From contig CANCRX010000074.1 in NCBI GenBank assembly GCA_947380655.1, positions 1 through 14,459 of the forward strand: 14,459 nucleotides of DNA, read 5' to 3'. Below, piece after piece: positions 1 to 7,474 of the stretch. Numbering within the stretch: the first letter of the stretch is position 1; each line of letters starts with the position of its first letter. Position numbers and translations under genes: made by a program. The stretch is from Alcaligenaceae bacterium (lineage in GTDB: Bacteria > Pseudomonadota > Gammaproteobacteria > Burkholderiales > Burkholderiaceae_B). Under the pieces are notes generated by a model. It saw nothing but the letters and a program-made list of their open reading frames with translations, was not told the origin of the DNA and did no database searches.

Positions 1-20
1 TTAAATAAAAAAATAAGGGT

Positions 21-39
21 GGCAATTATTAGCATTCGC
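21..39 (-). promoter_or_regulatory. Fur-box-like operator for a leftward gene outside the window
   Basis: Read on the minus strand this stretch is GCGAATGCTAATAATTGCC, which by my alignment matches the classical 19-base Fur box (GATAATGATAATCATTATC) at 13 of 19 positions. A -10-like hexamer TATAGT lies just upstream on the same strand (48-53), with a possible TTGCGA -35 at 69-74 at a short 15-base spacing. The box would therefore cover the expected transcription start, the usual place for repression by Fur with iron. The controlled gene would begin beyond position 1, so its nature is unknown. A small hairpin (AGCAT 31-35 with ATGCT 40-44) overlaps it. The call is based on pattern matching only. 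Confidence 0.35.
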
Positions 40-86
40 ATGCTGAGACTATAACTGACTCACTCCACTCGCAAGCCCACAAAAGC

Positions 87-117
87 AAAAACCCCAGCGC
101 GAACGCAGGGGTTTTTT
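87..117 (-). terminator. Rho-independent terminator after tRNA-Phe, bidirectional
   Basis: CCCCAGCG (92-99) pairs with CGCAGGGG (104-111) around a CGAA loop with one A-A mismatch. A T-run follows on both strands: six T at 112-117 on the plus strand, and five T on the minus strand, from the A-run 87-91. It lies 11 bases beyond the 3' end of the leftward tRNA-Phe, so its likely main role is ending that transcript. It could also stop rightward readthrough. Confidence 0.8.
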
Positions 118-127
118 CAGTTTCAGA

Positions 128-203
128 TGGTGGCCCGGGGCGGAATCGAACCACCGACACAAGGATTTTCAATCCTCTGCTCTACCGACTGAGCTACCAG
201 GCC
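128..203 (-). tRNA. tRNA-Phe (anticodon GAA)
   Basis: The minus strand folds as a complete 76-base tRNA with encoded CCA. The acceptor arm pairs GGCCTGG with CCGGGCC (one G-U pair), the discriminator is A, and CCA occupies 130-128. The D-arm has AGCTCAGTCGGTAGAGC, and the T-arm has GGTTCGATTCC. The anticodon stem GAGGA/TCCTT closes the loop TTGAAAA, giving anticodon GAA, which reads UUC/UUU for phenylalanine. A -10-like TACTAT (minus strand, 222-217) lies a few bases upstream of the expected start, but I see no good -35 box. A strong hairpin terminator follows at 117-87. It appears to be a single-gene unit. Confidence 0.97.
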
Positions 204-276
204 ATCTGAGGGCGAAATAGTACACCAAAAGTTAACTCTCTGCTTGGACTCACCCGATGAAGGCAATCTCACAGCC

Positions 277-282
277 TATAAT
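277..282 (+). promoter_or_regulatory. Putative -10 box of the hemA promoter
   Basis: TATAAT here is a perfect sigma-70 -10 hexamer, 32 bases upstream of the hemA ATG. No good -35 lies 16-18 bases upstream; TTGGAC at 244-249 is too far (27-base gap). The predicted start near 289 falls within a small dyad, AGGGA (283-287) and TCCCT (291-295) around TAT, which may be an operator or chance. The call rests on the -10 box and its position. Confidence 0.4.
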
Positions 283-314
283 AGGGATATTCCCTCAAAG
301 CAGTCTGTATAGAT

Positions 315-1589
315 ATGACGGTTAGTGTCCTCGCACTTGGCTTGAATCACGTCTCCGCACCCGTGGCGGTGCGAGAGCGTGTTTCCCTGCCCGAGGATCT
401 CGTTCAGCCCGCATTAACTGCATTGCGCACCGCATTTGGCGGCGCAGTGAAAGAGGCCGCCATTCTGTCCACCTGTAATCGCACCGAGCTCTATTGCGCT
501 GCAGAGCCGCAGGTTGCTGAGCAATTACCGGCATGGCTGGCAGACTTTAATCAGATCGAGCCAGGTGTGCTCAAGCCTCATGTATACCTTCATGGTCGAG
601 ATGAGGCGGTCAGACATGCATTTCGTGTCGCCAGCGGTTTGGACTCCATGGTGGTCGGAGAAACCCAGATTCTCGGGCAGATGAAAGATGCGGTGCGTGC
701 AGCAGAGGAGGCTGGTGCACTTGGGACGCTGTTGCATCAGCTGTTTCAACGTACTTTTTCCGTTGCAAAAGAGGTTCGTTCGACAACAGCAATTGGAGCG
801 CAGTCTGTATCCTTAGCCGCAGCAGCCGTTCGTCTGGCTGAGCGAGTCTTTGGCGACCTGCGCGAATGTAAAGTCCTGTTTATCGGCGCGGGTGAAATGA
901 TTGAGCTGTGTGCCACGCACTTTGCGGCACAGCAGCCTGCTTCGATTGTTGTGGCCAACCGAACCATTGAGCGTGCCGAGACATTAGCAACAAAATTCAC
1001 AGCGACAACGATGCGTTTGGGTGACCTGCCTGAGCGCTTGGCTGAATTCGATGTTGTCGTGTCCTGTACCGCAAGCTCCTTGCCCATCTTGGGTCTAGGA
1101 ATGGTCGAGCGGGCAACGCGTCAGCGACGTCGCAAGCCCATGGTCATGGTTGATCTGGCTGTGCCGCGCGATATCGAGCCAGAGGTTGCGCGTCTCGATG
1201 ACGTATATCTCTATTCAGTAGATGATTTAGGTGTTGTTGTTCAGTCCGGAACGGAGGCGCGTCTAGCCGCGGTCGTTGAGGCTGAGGCCATCATTGATGC
1301 ACGCGTCAATAATTTCATGCACTGGATGCAGGTTCGTGCAAACGTCCCGGTAATACGAGATTTGCAAGCAACTGCGCAAGCCGTCCAGGCGCAGGAGCTC
1401 GAACGCGCACGCAAAATGTTAGCCCGTGGTGACTCTCCAGAAAAGGTGCTGGAACAGTTAGCGAATGGTCTAACACAAAAGTACTTGCATGGAACATTGG
1501 CCGCACTCAATCAGAGTGAAGAAACCGATCGGCAGCAATTGCTGAGCTGGTTACCACGCATTTTCCCCTCGGGACGCGACCGCCGTTAG
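315..1589 (+). CDS. hemA: Glutamyl-tRNA reductase
   Basis: HemA reduces glutamyl-tRNA(Glu) with NADPH to glutamate-1-semialdehyde, the first committed step of the C5 route to heme and other tetrapyrroles in the cytosol. The 424-residue length fits the family (about 420). The N-terminal catalytic domain opens with the typical LGLNHVSAPVAVRE and carries the nucleophilic cysteine in STCNRTELY (Cys54). The NADPH-binding Rossmann segment has FIGAGEM near residues 190-196, and a helical dimerisation domain with the usual ARKML helix follows. The ATG at 315 gives the family-typical start, although no strong Shine-Dalgarno is visible. In enteric bacteria HemA level is controlled by heme-dependent proteolysis; nothing in this sequence proves that here. 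It heads a same-strand run with prfA, prmC and grxD, an order common in Burkholderiales. An 87-base gap to prfA leaves room for a second promoter, but I recognise none. Confidence 0.97.
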   Translation: MTVSVLALGLNHVSAPVAVRERVSLPEDLVQPALTALRTAFGGAVKEAAILSTCNRTELYCAAEPQVAEQLPAWLADFNQIEPGVLKPHVYLHGRDEAVRHAFRVASGLDSMVVGETQILGQMKDAVRAAEEAGALGTLLHQLFQRTFSVAKEVRSTTAIGAQSVSLAAAAVRLAERVFGDLRECKVLFIGAGEMIELCATHFAAQQPASIVVANRTIERAETLATKFTATTMRLGDLPERLAEFDVVVSCTASSLPILGLGMVERATRQRRRKPMVMVDLAVPRDIEPEVARLDDVYLYSVDDLGVVVQSGTEARLAAVVEAEAIIDARVNNFMHWMQVRANVPVIRDLQATAQAVQAQELERARKMLARGDSPEKVLEQLANGLTQKYLHGTLAALNQSEETDRQQLLSWLPRIFPSGRDRR

Positions 1590-1676
1590 CGTTGCTCGCC
1601 TGCTGTATTGCCTGGCGCCAGACGCTTGGGCATTGCAAATCCTGATCCGAACCACATAATTAATTTAGATATCCCT

Positions 1677-2759
1677 ATGAAATCTTCGATGCGTGCCCGT
1701 CTGGAACATCTTTCTCGTCGACTGGTTGAGCTGGATGCGATGTTGGCTGAACCAGATGCTGCTAACGATATGGGTCAGTTTCGTAAGCTCTCGCGTGAGC
1801 GTGCAGAAATTGAGCCGGTGGTTAACGCCTTTGCTGCCTTTGAATCAGCCGAGTCTGATTTGGAAGGCGCGCGCCACATGCTGGATGACCCCGAAATGAA
1901 GGCGATGGCACTTGAGGAGATCGACGATTGCAAATCGCGTATTGAATCGCTCGAAACTGAATTGCAGTTGCAATTACTGCCCAAAGACCCTGACGATGGG
2001 CGCAGTGTATTTCTAGAAATTCGCGCAGGTACGGGCGGAGACGAAAGCGCTTTGTTTTCGGGTGATTTGCTGAGGATGTACTCGCGTTATGCGGAACAAA
2101 AAGGCTGGAAGGTCGAGCTCATGTCCGAGAGCCCTTCAGAGCTAGGTGGCTACCGTGAGGTGATTGTCAGACTGGATGGTGAGGGTGTGTATGGCAGACT
2201 GAAATTCGAGTCTGGCGCACACCGCGTTCAGCGTGTGCCTGCAACAGAAACGCAGGGACGTATCCATACCTCTGCTTGCACGGTTGCGGTGATGCCCGAG
2301 GCCGATGCAGCAACTGAAATCGTCATCAATCCGAGTGAGTTGCGCATTGATACATTCCGCGCCAGCGGTGCGGGTGGTCAACACATTAACAAAACAGACT
2401 CCGCAGTTCGTATAACGCACTTGCCTACAGGTTTAGTGGTGGAGTGTCAGGATGATCGATCGCAGCATCGCAATAAGGATAAGGCGATGCAGGTACTCGC
2501 CGCTCGACTCAAAGATAAAGTCCTCAGAGAGCGTCACGATAAAGAGGCTGCCGAGCGTAAGAGTCTGGTGGGCTCAGGTGATCGCTCTGAGCGGATCCGT
2601 ACTTACAATTTCCCTCAGGGTCGGCTGACCGATCACCGCATCAACCTTACTCTCTACAAGCTTGCCAATATTATGGAAGGCGATTTGGAGGAGGTCACCG
2701 GTGCACTGATCGCTGAGCATCAGGCTGAGCTGTTGGCTGCTCTGGGTGATAACGTTTAA
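1677..2759 (+). CDS. prfA: Peptide chain release factor 1 (RF1)
   Basis: RF1 recognises UAA and UAG stop codons in the ribosomal A site and triggers hydrolysis of peptidyl-tRNA. Starting at the ATG at 1677 gives 360 residues, the same as Escherichia coli RF1, and an N-terminus (MKSSMRARLE) that aligns with it. An in-frame upstream ATG at 1608 would add 23 residues unlike the family, so I reject it. The PAT tripeptide in RVPATETQGR identifies RF1 rather than RF2 (SPF). The GGQ catalytic loop lies at residues 233-235 (SGAGGQHINKTDSA), with Gln235 the residue methylated by PrmC. The conserved GSGDRSERIRTYNFPQGR segment is intact. Its stop codon overlaps the prmC start by one base (TAATG), so enzyme and substrate are translationally coupled. 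No strong Shine-Dalgarno is visible before the start. Confidence 0.97.
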   Translation: MKSSMRARLEHLSRRLVELDAMLAEPDAANDMGQFRKLSRERAEIEPVVNAFAAFESAESDLEGARHMLDDPEMKAMALEEIDDCKSRIESLETELQLQLLPKDPDDGRSVFLEIRAGTGGDESALFSGDLLRMYSRYAEQKGWKVELMSESPSELGGYREVIVRLDGEGVYGRLKFESGAHRVQRVPATETQGRIHTSACTVAVMPEADAATEIVINPSELRIDTFRASGAGGQHINKTDSAVRITHLPTGLVVECQDDRSQHRNKDKAMQVLAARLKDKVLRERHDKEAAERKSLVGSGDRSERIRTYNFPQGRLTDHRINLTLYKLANIMEGDLEEVTGALIAEHQAELLAALGDNV

Positions 2760-3571
2760 TGCAGACGCCTCAGTCACTAATTCAAATCTGTGGTTTGCCT
2801 CGATTAGAGGCCAGGATGCTGCTTGAGCATGTTTTACAAAAACCGCGTGCCTGGCTGTTGGCGCATGATACGGATGAAATTGATCCGCAGGCTGCAGCTC
2901 AGTTTTTGACCCTTTGCGCCGAACGCCGGCAAGGTAAACCGATGGCCCAGTTGATCGGTTATCGGGAGTTTATGCAGTACCGGTTTCTGGTTACGCCTGA
3001 TGTGTTGATCCCTCGACCTGAGACTGAATTATTGGTTGAGGTCGCTTTGAAGTCGATCGAGCAGACTTCAAACCCTGCCATTCTTGATCTCGGAACAGGT
3101 AGTGGGGCTGTGGCAATTAGTCTGGCTTTGTTGCGGCCGGATGCTTTGGTCGTCGCTACAGATTTAAGTATCCCAGCGCTGAGCGTGGCGCAGCAAAATG
3201 CCCAAGCTTTAGGTGCACGGATCCAATGGTGGCAAGGAAGCTGGTATGAAGCCCTACCACCAGAGGGGCGATTCGATCTGATCGTATCCAACCCGCCTTA
3301 TATTGCATCAGGTGATCCGCACCTGAGCCAGGGCGACTTGCGGTTTGAGCCAAGAGCAGCCTTGACAGATGGTGCCGATGGTTTGTCTGCGATTCGTCTG
3401 ATCGTTAGGGGCGCCAGAGCACACCTTAAGGCTGGTGGGCAACTTTGGCTCGAACACGGTTACGATCAGGCCGAGGCAGTACATAAATTATTATCGGACC
3501 AGGGATTTTCTGGTGTGCGCAGTTTGCAGGATTTAGCAGGTATCGCCCGAGTGACGGGCGGAGCTTTATAA
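2759..3571 (+). CDS. prmC: Release factor glutamine N5-methyltransferase
   Basis: PrmC (HemK) uses S-adenosylmethionine to methylate the glutamine of the GGQ motif in RF1 and RF2, raising termination efficiency. The 270-residue protein has a small helical N-terminal domain that binds the release factor, the conserved linker PRPETELLVE, a SAM-binding glycine loop LDLGTGSGAVAISL (GTGSG at 112-116), and the NPPY signature at 178-181 that orients the target glutamine. The length is close to the 277 residues of the E. coli protein. Its ATG shares the final A of the prfA stop (TAATG), indicating translational coupling. The old name hemK came from its place beside hemA; a direct heme role is not supported for the family. 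A general N6-adenine methylase is excluded by the domain layout and context. Confidence 0.96.
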   Translation: MQTPQSLIQICGLPRLEARMLLEHVLQKPRAWLLAHDTDEIDPQAAAQFLTLCAERRQGKPMAQLIGYREFMQYRFLVTPDVLIPRPETELLVEVALKSIEQTSNPAILDLGTGSGAVAISLALLRPDALVVATDLSIPALSVAQQNAQALGARIQWWQGSWYEALPPEGRFDLIVSNPPYIASGDPHLSQGDLRFEPRAALTDGADGLSAIRLIVRGARAHLKAGGQLWLEHGYDQAEAVHKLLSDQGFSGVRSLQDLAGIARVTGGAL

Positions 3572-3605
3572 TTTCAATTAATTTACTTTCCGAGCAAGGG
3601 ACATC

Positions 3606-3932
3606 ATGAGCGACGTTCAGACATTTATCCGTGAAACAGTGACCAATAACCCCGTCGTTTTGTTCATGAAGGGCACAGCGCAGGGCCCACAGTGTGGTTT
3701 TTCGGCACGTGCAATCCAGATCCTCAAAGGCTGTGGCGTAACCAAACTCGTCACCGTGAATGTGCTCGAAGACGAAGAAGTCCGCAGCGCCATCAAAACC
3801 TATTCACAGTGGCCAACGATCCCTCAGTTGTACGTGGCTGGTGAATTTATCGGCGGCTCAGACATCATGACAGAGATGGACCAGAGCGGCGAACTCAAGC
3901 AGGCTTTGGTTGCAGCAGGCGCAACAGAATAA
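3606..3932 (+). CDS. grxD: Monothiol glutaredoxin, Grx4/GrxD type
   Basis: This 108-residue single-domain glutaredoxin has the monothiol active site CGFS at residues 30-33 (MKGTAQGPQCGFS). The glutathione-binding WPTIPQLYVAGEFIGGSDI region is also present. The CGFS class binds a bridging [2Fe-2S] cluster with glutathione, often with a BolA partner, and takes part in iron-sulfur trafficking and iron sensing in the cytosol rather than general disulfide reduction. The start is supported by an AAGGGA Shine-Dalgarno about six bases ahead. It follows prmC by 34 bases and is the last gene of the hemA run, with a strong hairpin terminator just after it. No BolA gene is in the window. Confidence 0.95.
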   Translation: MSDVQTFIRETVTNNPVVLFMKGTAQGPQCGFSARAIQILKGCGVTKLVTVNVLEDEEVRSAIKTYSQWPTIPQLYVAGEFIGGSDIMTEMDQSGELKQALVAAGATE

Positions 3933-3953
3933 TTGCTATGCAGCGTAGTGCCT

Positions 3954-3990
3954 AAAAGAGCAGGTTCAGTGTTTCTGAATCTGTTCTTTT
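3954..3990 (+). terminator. Hairpin terminator of grxD, overlapping the convergent gene's 3' end
   Basis: In plus-strand RNA, 3954-3969 pairs with 3975-3990 over all 16 positions, including two G-U pairs (3960/3984 and 3964/3980), around a TGTTT loop. The 3' side ends in TTTT followed by ATT. On the minus strand the two G-U pairs become C-A mismatches but the rest still pairs, and TTTT again follows. The structure thus seems tuned for grxD while also serving the convergent CoA ligase, whose stop codon (3966-3968) and last seven codons lie in it. Confidence 0.8.
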
Positions 3991-5465
3991 ATTGCTGTCT
4001 TCAGTACTTTACCCACTGACGATTTGGGTAGCTGCTCGAAAAAATGAATATGTTTGGGGGTTTGGACTGAACCCAGGGCATTTTTTACATATGCCATCAG
4101 GGCGTCCGGATCCTTGCTGAACCCTGGGCGCAGATGCACGGCGGCCTGCACGGCCTCTCCCCATTTCTCATCTGGTACACCAAACACCGAGCATTCATAC
4201 ACGGAAGGGTGCTGCGCGAGTGCGTTTTCCACATCGGTTGGATAGACATTAAATCCGCCAGTGATAATCACATCGCGAATCCTGTCTTTTAAAAATAGAT
4301 ATCCTCGCTCATCAACGAGTCCCACATCGCCTGTGTGCAGCCATCCATCAATGATTGTTTCGGCTGTTTTTTCTGGCAGGCGCCAGTAACCCTTCATCAC
4401 CAGATCGCCTCGCACGACAACCTCGCCTATTTCATTCATAGGTAAAAGACTGCCATCTTTCGCCATAATGCCCAGGTCGGTGAGCCAGGTACAGCGACCG
4501 ACTGAGCCTTTGTTCAGAGGGTCGCCAAGCTCGCTTGGACGCATCATCGTAACAATTTGAGGGGCTTCGGTTTGACCGTAGGTTGTGCCAACCACAGGGC
4601 CAAAAAAATCTCTAACCTGCTCAACTTTTTCAGCCGGCATTGGAGCGCCGCCATAAATCAGATTTCGTAAGTGTGAAAAGTCTGACCGGGTCACTCCGGG
4701 ATATGCCATCACCATATAAATCAGGGTAGGGGGCATGAAACTCATGGTGCCACCCTGGTCTCGAAACGCAGTAATGATTGAGCCAGGATCTGTTTTGTCG
4801 AGAAACAGGAGCCTTGCTCCCTGAGCAAGCAAAGGCATGATGTACGTAGATGTGCCGTGTGTCACCGGTGCGGTGACAACATAGCAGTCCTCTGCTGTGA
4901 TTTGCCAGCCACTGATTTGGTTAATGATGCCAGCAGTCCAGGCCCGGTAAGGTTGCATCACGCCTTTGGGGGCACCTGTGGTGCCTCCCGTGAATTTAAT
5001 AGCTTGTATCGCGTCTTCGCCAGAGGTGATCGGAGCGGGATTCTGACCGGTGTATTGGTTGATAAGCTGATTGATACTTGTCGGACTTCCCGCCTCACCA
5101 AACTGTAATGTGTGGTGGGTCGTATCACCTGTTAGTAAGGCGCCCACTTCATCTGTCATCACAATTGAGGGTTCTGTTGCGCCCAGAATACGTTCAATTT
5201 CTGGGCGTGTGCTGCGTGCATTGAGGGGCACCCAGATCTTTCCAGCTGCCAGGGTTGCCAAAATCCCCATCGCATGATCGGTGGTGTTCGCTGCGCAAAT
5301 ACCAACACGGCTTTGGGGTGTTGGATCAAGTGATTGCAAGGCCGCAGCGAGTGAGGCGACACGCGTCGCAAGCTCACGATAAGTAATGCTCCCGGCACTC
5401 GATTGCAGCGCGCAGCGCTCAGGATGTAGTTTCGCAGCGCGGTAAAAAAAGTCAATCGGATACAT
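3966..5465 (-). CDS. Acyl-CoA synthetase (AMP-dependent synthetase/ligase)
   Basis: This 499-residue protein belongs to the class I adenylate-forming family, which activates a carboxylic acid with ATP to an acyl-AMP and then transfers it to coenzyme A. All core motifs are visible: the phosphate-binding loop FTGGTTGAPKG (158-168), TYGQTE (295-300), the ribose-binding aspartate in HTGD (Asp380), the hinge region KDRIRDVIITGGFNVYP, and the catalytic lysine in SSVGKVLK (Lys486). The acid substrate cannot be read from sequence; fatty, aromatic or short branched acids are all possible. An AAGAGA Shine-Dalgarno precedes the ATG. It lies 14 bases after the Bug-type binding protein gene on the same strand, so the two form a likely operon for uptake and activation of one compound. 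Its last codons lie inside a shared terminator hairpin. Confidence 0.9.
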   Translation of the reverse strand: MYPIDFFYRAAKLHPERCALQSSAGSITYRELATRVASLAAALQSLDPTPQSRVGICAANTTDHAMGILATLAAGKIWVPLNARSTRPEIERILGATEPSIVMTDEVGALLTGDTTHHTLQFGEAGSPTSINQLINQYTGQNPAPITSGEDAIQAIKFTGGTTGAPKGVMQPYRAWTAGIINQISGWQITAEDCYVVTAPVTHGTSTYIMPLLAQGARLLFLDKTDPGSIITAFRDQGGTMSFMPPTLIYMVMAYPGVTRSDFSHLRNLIYGGAPMPAEKVEQVRDFFGPVVGTTYGQTEAPQIVTMMRPSELGDPLNKGSVGRCTWLTDLGIMAKDGSLLPMNEIGEVVVRGDLVMKGYWRLPEKTAETIIDGWLHTGDVGLVDERGYLFLKDRIRDVIITGGFNVYPTDVENALAQHPSVYECSVFGVPDEKWGEAVQAAVHLRPGFSKDPDALMAYVKNALGSVQTPKHIHFFEQLPKSSVGKVLKTAIKEQIQKH

Positions 5466-5479
5466 ATTGAGTCTCTTGT

Positions 5480-6493
5480 TTAATCGACTTTGATGCCGGT
5501 TGTGTTGATGACTTTACGCCAGCGAGCGATTTCACCTTGGGTAAAGGCATCAAATTGCTGAGGCGAGTTGGGCGCTGCGGGGGATACGAAACCCGCGTCT
5601 ACGTAGGTTTCACGCATTGCAGGATCATTCAAGGCCCTGTTCAGTTCATTATTAAGCTTGTCAATAATGGGTTGAGGTGTACCCGCACGTGCAAACAAGC
5701 CAAACCACGACATCACTGCAAAGCCAGGTAAGCCCGCCTGGGACAGTGTTGGCAAATCTTTCGCAATGATGACGCGCTCGGGTGAAGTTACACCAAGGGC
5801 TCGCAATTTTCCAGATTTGATATGAGGTAAGGCCGAGGGCAAATTATCAAACATCGAGTCAACCTGGCCTCCCATTAGATCTGCCACAGCAGGACCGCTA
5901 CCTTTATAGGGGACATGCAAAATATTTGTGTTTGTTTCAATTTTGAACAGCTCGCAGGAGAGATGGATTGAAGATCCGCTCCCTGCTGAGGCGCACGTTA
6001 ACTTGCCAGGATTGGTTCTTGCGTAGGCGATGTATTCAGTCACCGAATTGATAGGTAATTTTGGGTTGATGACCAACACGTTTGGAACTGAAGCTAGTAA
6101 TCCAATCGGGGTGAAGTCCTGAAGGATGTCGTAGTTAAGTTTTGTATAAAGCGTGCGGTTAATTGCGTTAGCGATGGTGCCGACATACAGCGTGTAGCCA
6201 TCGGGCTTGGTGCGTGCTACGTATTCGGCACCAATGTTGCTATTGGCCCCGGCTCTATTCTCGACAATAAAACTTTGTCCCGTTTGTTCTGAAAGCGCTT
6301 TGGCTGCGAGACGCGTGACCCGATCGGTTGCGCCGCCTGCAGGGTAGCCAAGCACGATAGTGACTGGTTTGTCTGGATAGCTGGCAGTCGGAGCTTGAGC
6401 CTGTGTTGGACTCGCTGTTGCAACTAAAAAAGTGGCTGCGACAGAAACCATTAGTCCTGTTGCACGTATTTTGAGTGCTGATATTTTTTTCAC
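5480..6493 (-). CDS. Bug/TctC-family periplasmic solute-binding protein
   Basis: The 337-residue protein starts with a GTG codon (6493-6491) preceded by AGGAG at good spacing. A Sec signal peptide is clear: Lys/Arg-rich start, hydrophobic stretch about residues 13-27, and cleavage likely after TQA or AQA (residues 32-34). The mature part has the family marks YPDKPVTIVLGYPAGGATD, ENRAGANSNIGAEYVA and VPYKGSGPAVADLMGGQVD. Bug proteins bind carboxylates or other small metabolites in the periplasm; a few work with TctAB permeases, and most are orphans, strongly expanded in Alcaligenaceae and relatives. No tctA or tctB is nearby, so this is an orphan member with unknown ligand. The CoA ligase gene follows after 14 bases, suggesting an acid ligand. 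In the 98 bases upstream I see only a short dyad (6514-6525) and no convincing promoter. Confidence 0.9.
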   Translation of the reverse strand: MKKISALKIRATGLMVSVAATFLVATASPTQAQAPTASYPDKPVTIVLGYPAGGATDRVTRLAAKALSEQTGQSFIVENRAGANSNIGAEYVARTKPDGYTLYVGTIANAINRTLYTKLNYDILQDFTPIGLLASVPNVLVINPKLPINSVTEYIAYARTNPGKLTCASAGSGSSIHLSCELFKIETNTNILHVPYKGSGPAVADLMGGQVDSMFDNLPSALPHIKSGKLRALGVTSPERVIIAKDLPTLSQAGLPGFAVMSWFGLFARAGTPQPIIDKLNNELNRALNDPAMRETYVDAGFVSPAAPNSPQQFDAFTQGEIARWRKVINTTGIKVD

Positions 6494-6591
6494 TTTAGTC
6501 TCCTACCCTGATTGATTGTTCAATCTTATCTAGTCCAGGCGACGCACGATGCATGAAACCCAGAGCTTTACATTAACCCAAGTATGCCTGC

Positions 6592-7473
6592 TTAATCGCA
6601 TCCTTCATCAAGAACAACCGGATCAAAGGCTTTATCGCCATCAGCATTGGGTACACCCGTTGGCTTCAGTCCTGCGAAATCGAACAGATTCCTGTCCATC
6701 AAGTGCGAAGGTGCGATGTTTGCGAGAGCTTTAAATGTATTCCATGCACGACGTGGATCTTTTTTATCCCACTCAGCCAGCATACGACCAATTTCCTGGC
6801 GTTTGAGATTTTCTTGCGACCCGCAGAGGTTGCACGGAATGATTGGAAATTGTTTCCAGTCGGAATACGCGATTAGATCTGATTCAGGGATATAGGCTAG
6901 AGGGCGGATCACCGTGTTGCGACCATCATCCGAGACAAGTTTAGGCGGCATGGTTTTCATTTTTGCCCCATAAAACAAGTTTAAAAAGAACGTTGCCAAT
7001 ATGTCGTCACGGTGGTGGCCTAATGCGATTTTTGTAGCGCCCAACTCTCCCGCGACACGATATAGCACCCCGCGCCGGAGTCTGGAGCAAAGCGAACAAG
7101 TGGTTTTGCCTTCAGGAATCAGTCGTTTGACGATTGAGTACGTGTCTTCGGTTTCTATATGAAAAGGTATGCCCAGATTAGTCAGGTAGTTAGGGAGGAC
7201 TTCGGCTGGGAAGCCAGGCTGTTTTTGATCCAGATTGACTGCGATAATTTCAAAATCGATTGGTGCGCGACTTTTGAGCGTCATCAAAATATCGAGCATG
7301 CTGTAGGAGTCTTTCCCGCCCGATAGGCACACCATCACGCGGTCACCTTGTTCGATCATGTTGTAGTCGCCGATGGCACGACCCGCCTCGCGCATGATGC
7401 GTTTAGACAGCTTATTCAAATCGATGCGTTCTTTTTCCGTTTTTCGCGGCATAAATGTCAGAGTGGATTCCAT
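6592..7473 (-). CDS. ttcA: tRNA 2-thiocytidine(32) biosynthesis protein TtcA
   Basis: TtcA activates cytidine 32 in certain tRNAs with ATP and replaces the 2-oxygen with sulfur to form s2C, using a [4Fe-4S] cluster. The 293-residue protein has the PP-loop ATP pyrophosphatase signature SGGKDS at 51-56, a first cysteine pair CSLC at 126-129 within TTCSLCSRLRRG, and a second CNLC at 214-217. This matches the TtcA family, in which three of these cysteines hold the cluster. HHRDDI (153-158) is the second conserved PP-loop-family segment. The ATG at 7473 lies one base after the mnmH stop, indicating coupling; a second ATG seven codons later (M8) is also possible. It is the last gene of the tight minus-strand unit, and no clear terminator follows in the 98-base gap before the Bug gene. 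Confidence 0.95.
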   Translation of the reverse strand: MESTLTFMPRKTEKERIDLNKLSKRIMREAGRAIGDYNMIEQGDRVMVCLSGGKDSYSMLDILMTLKSRAPIDFEIIAVNLDQKQPGFPAEVLPNYLTNLGIPFHIETEDTYSIVKRLIPEGKTTCSLCSRLRRGVLYRVAGELGATKIALGHHRDDILATFFLNLFYGAKMKTMPPKLVSDDGRNTVIRPLAYIPESDLIAYSDWKQFPIIPCNLCGSQENLKRQEIGRMLAEWDKKDPRRAWNTFKALANIAPSHLMDRNLFDFAGLKPTGVPNADGDKAFDPVVLDEGCD

Positions 7474-7474
7474 A

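Noticed and set aside
1612..1621. Ten-base palindrome CTGGCGCCAG between hemA and prfA
   Set aside because: There is no loop for a hairpin, no T-run and no nearby promoter element; it is a single short palindrome.
1608..1676. Upstream in-frame start that would extend prfA by 23 residues
   Set aside because: The extension has no family similarity and no Shine-Dalgarno, and the ATG at 1677 gives the exact E. coli RF1 length with Gln at 235.
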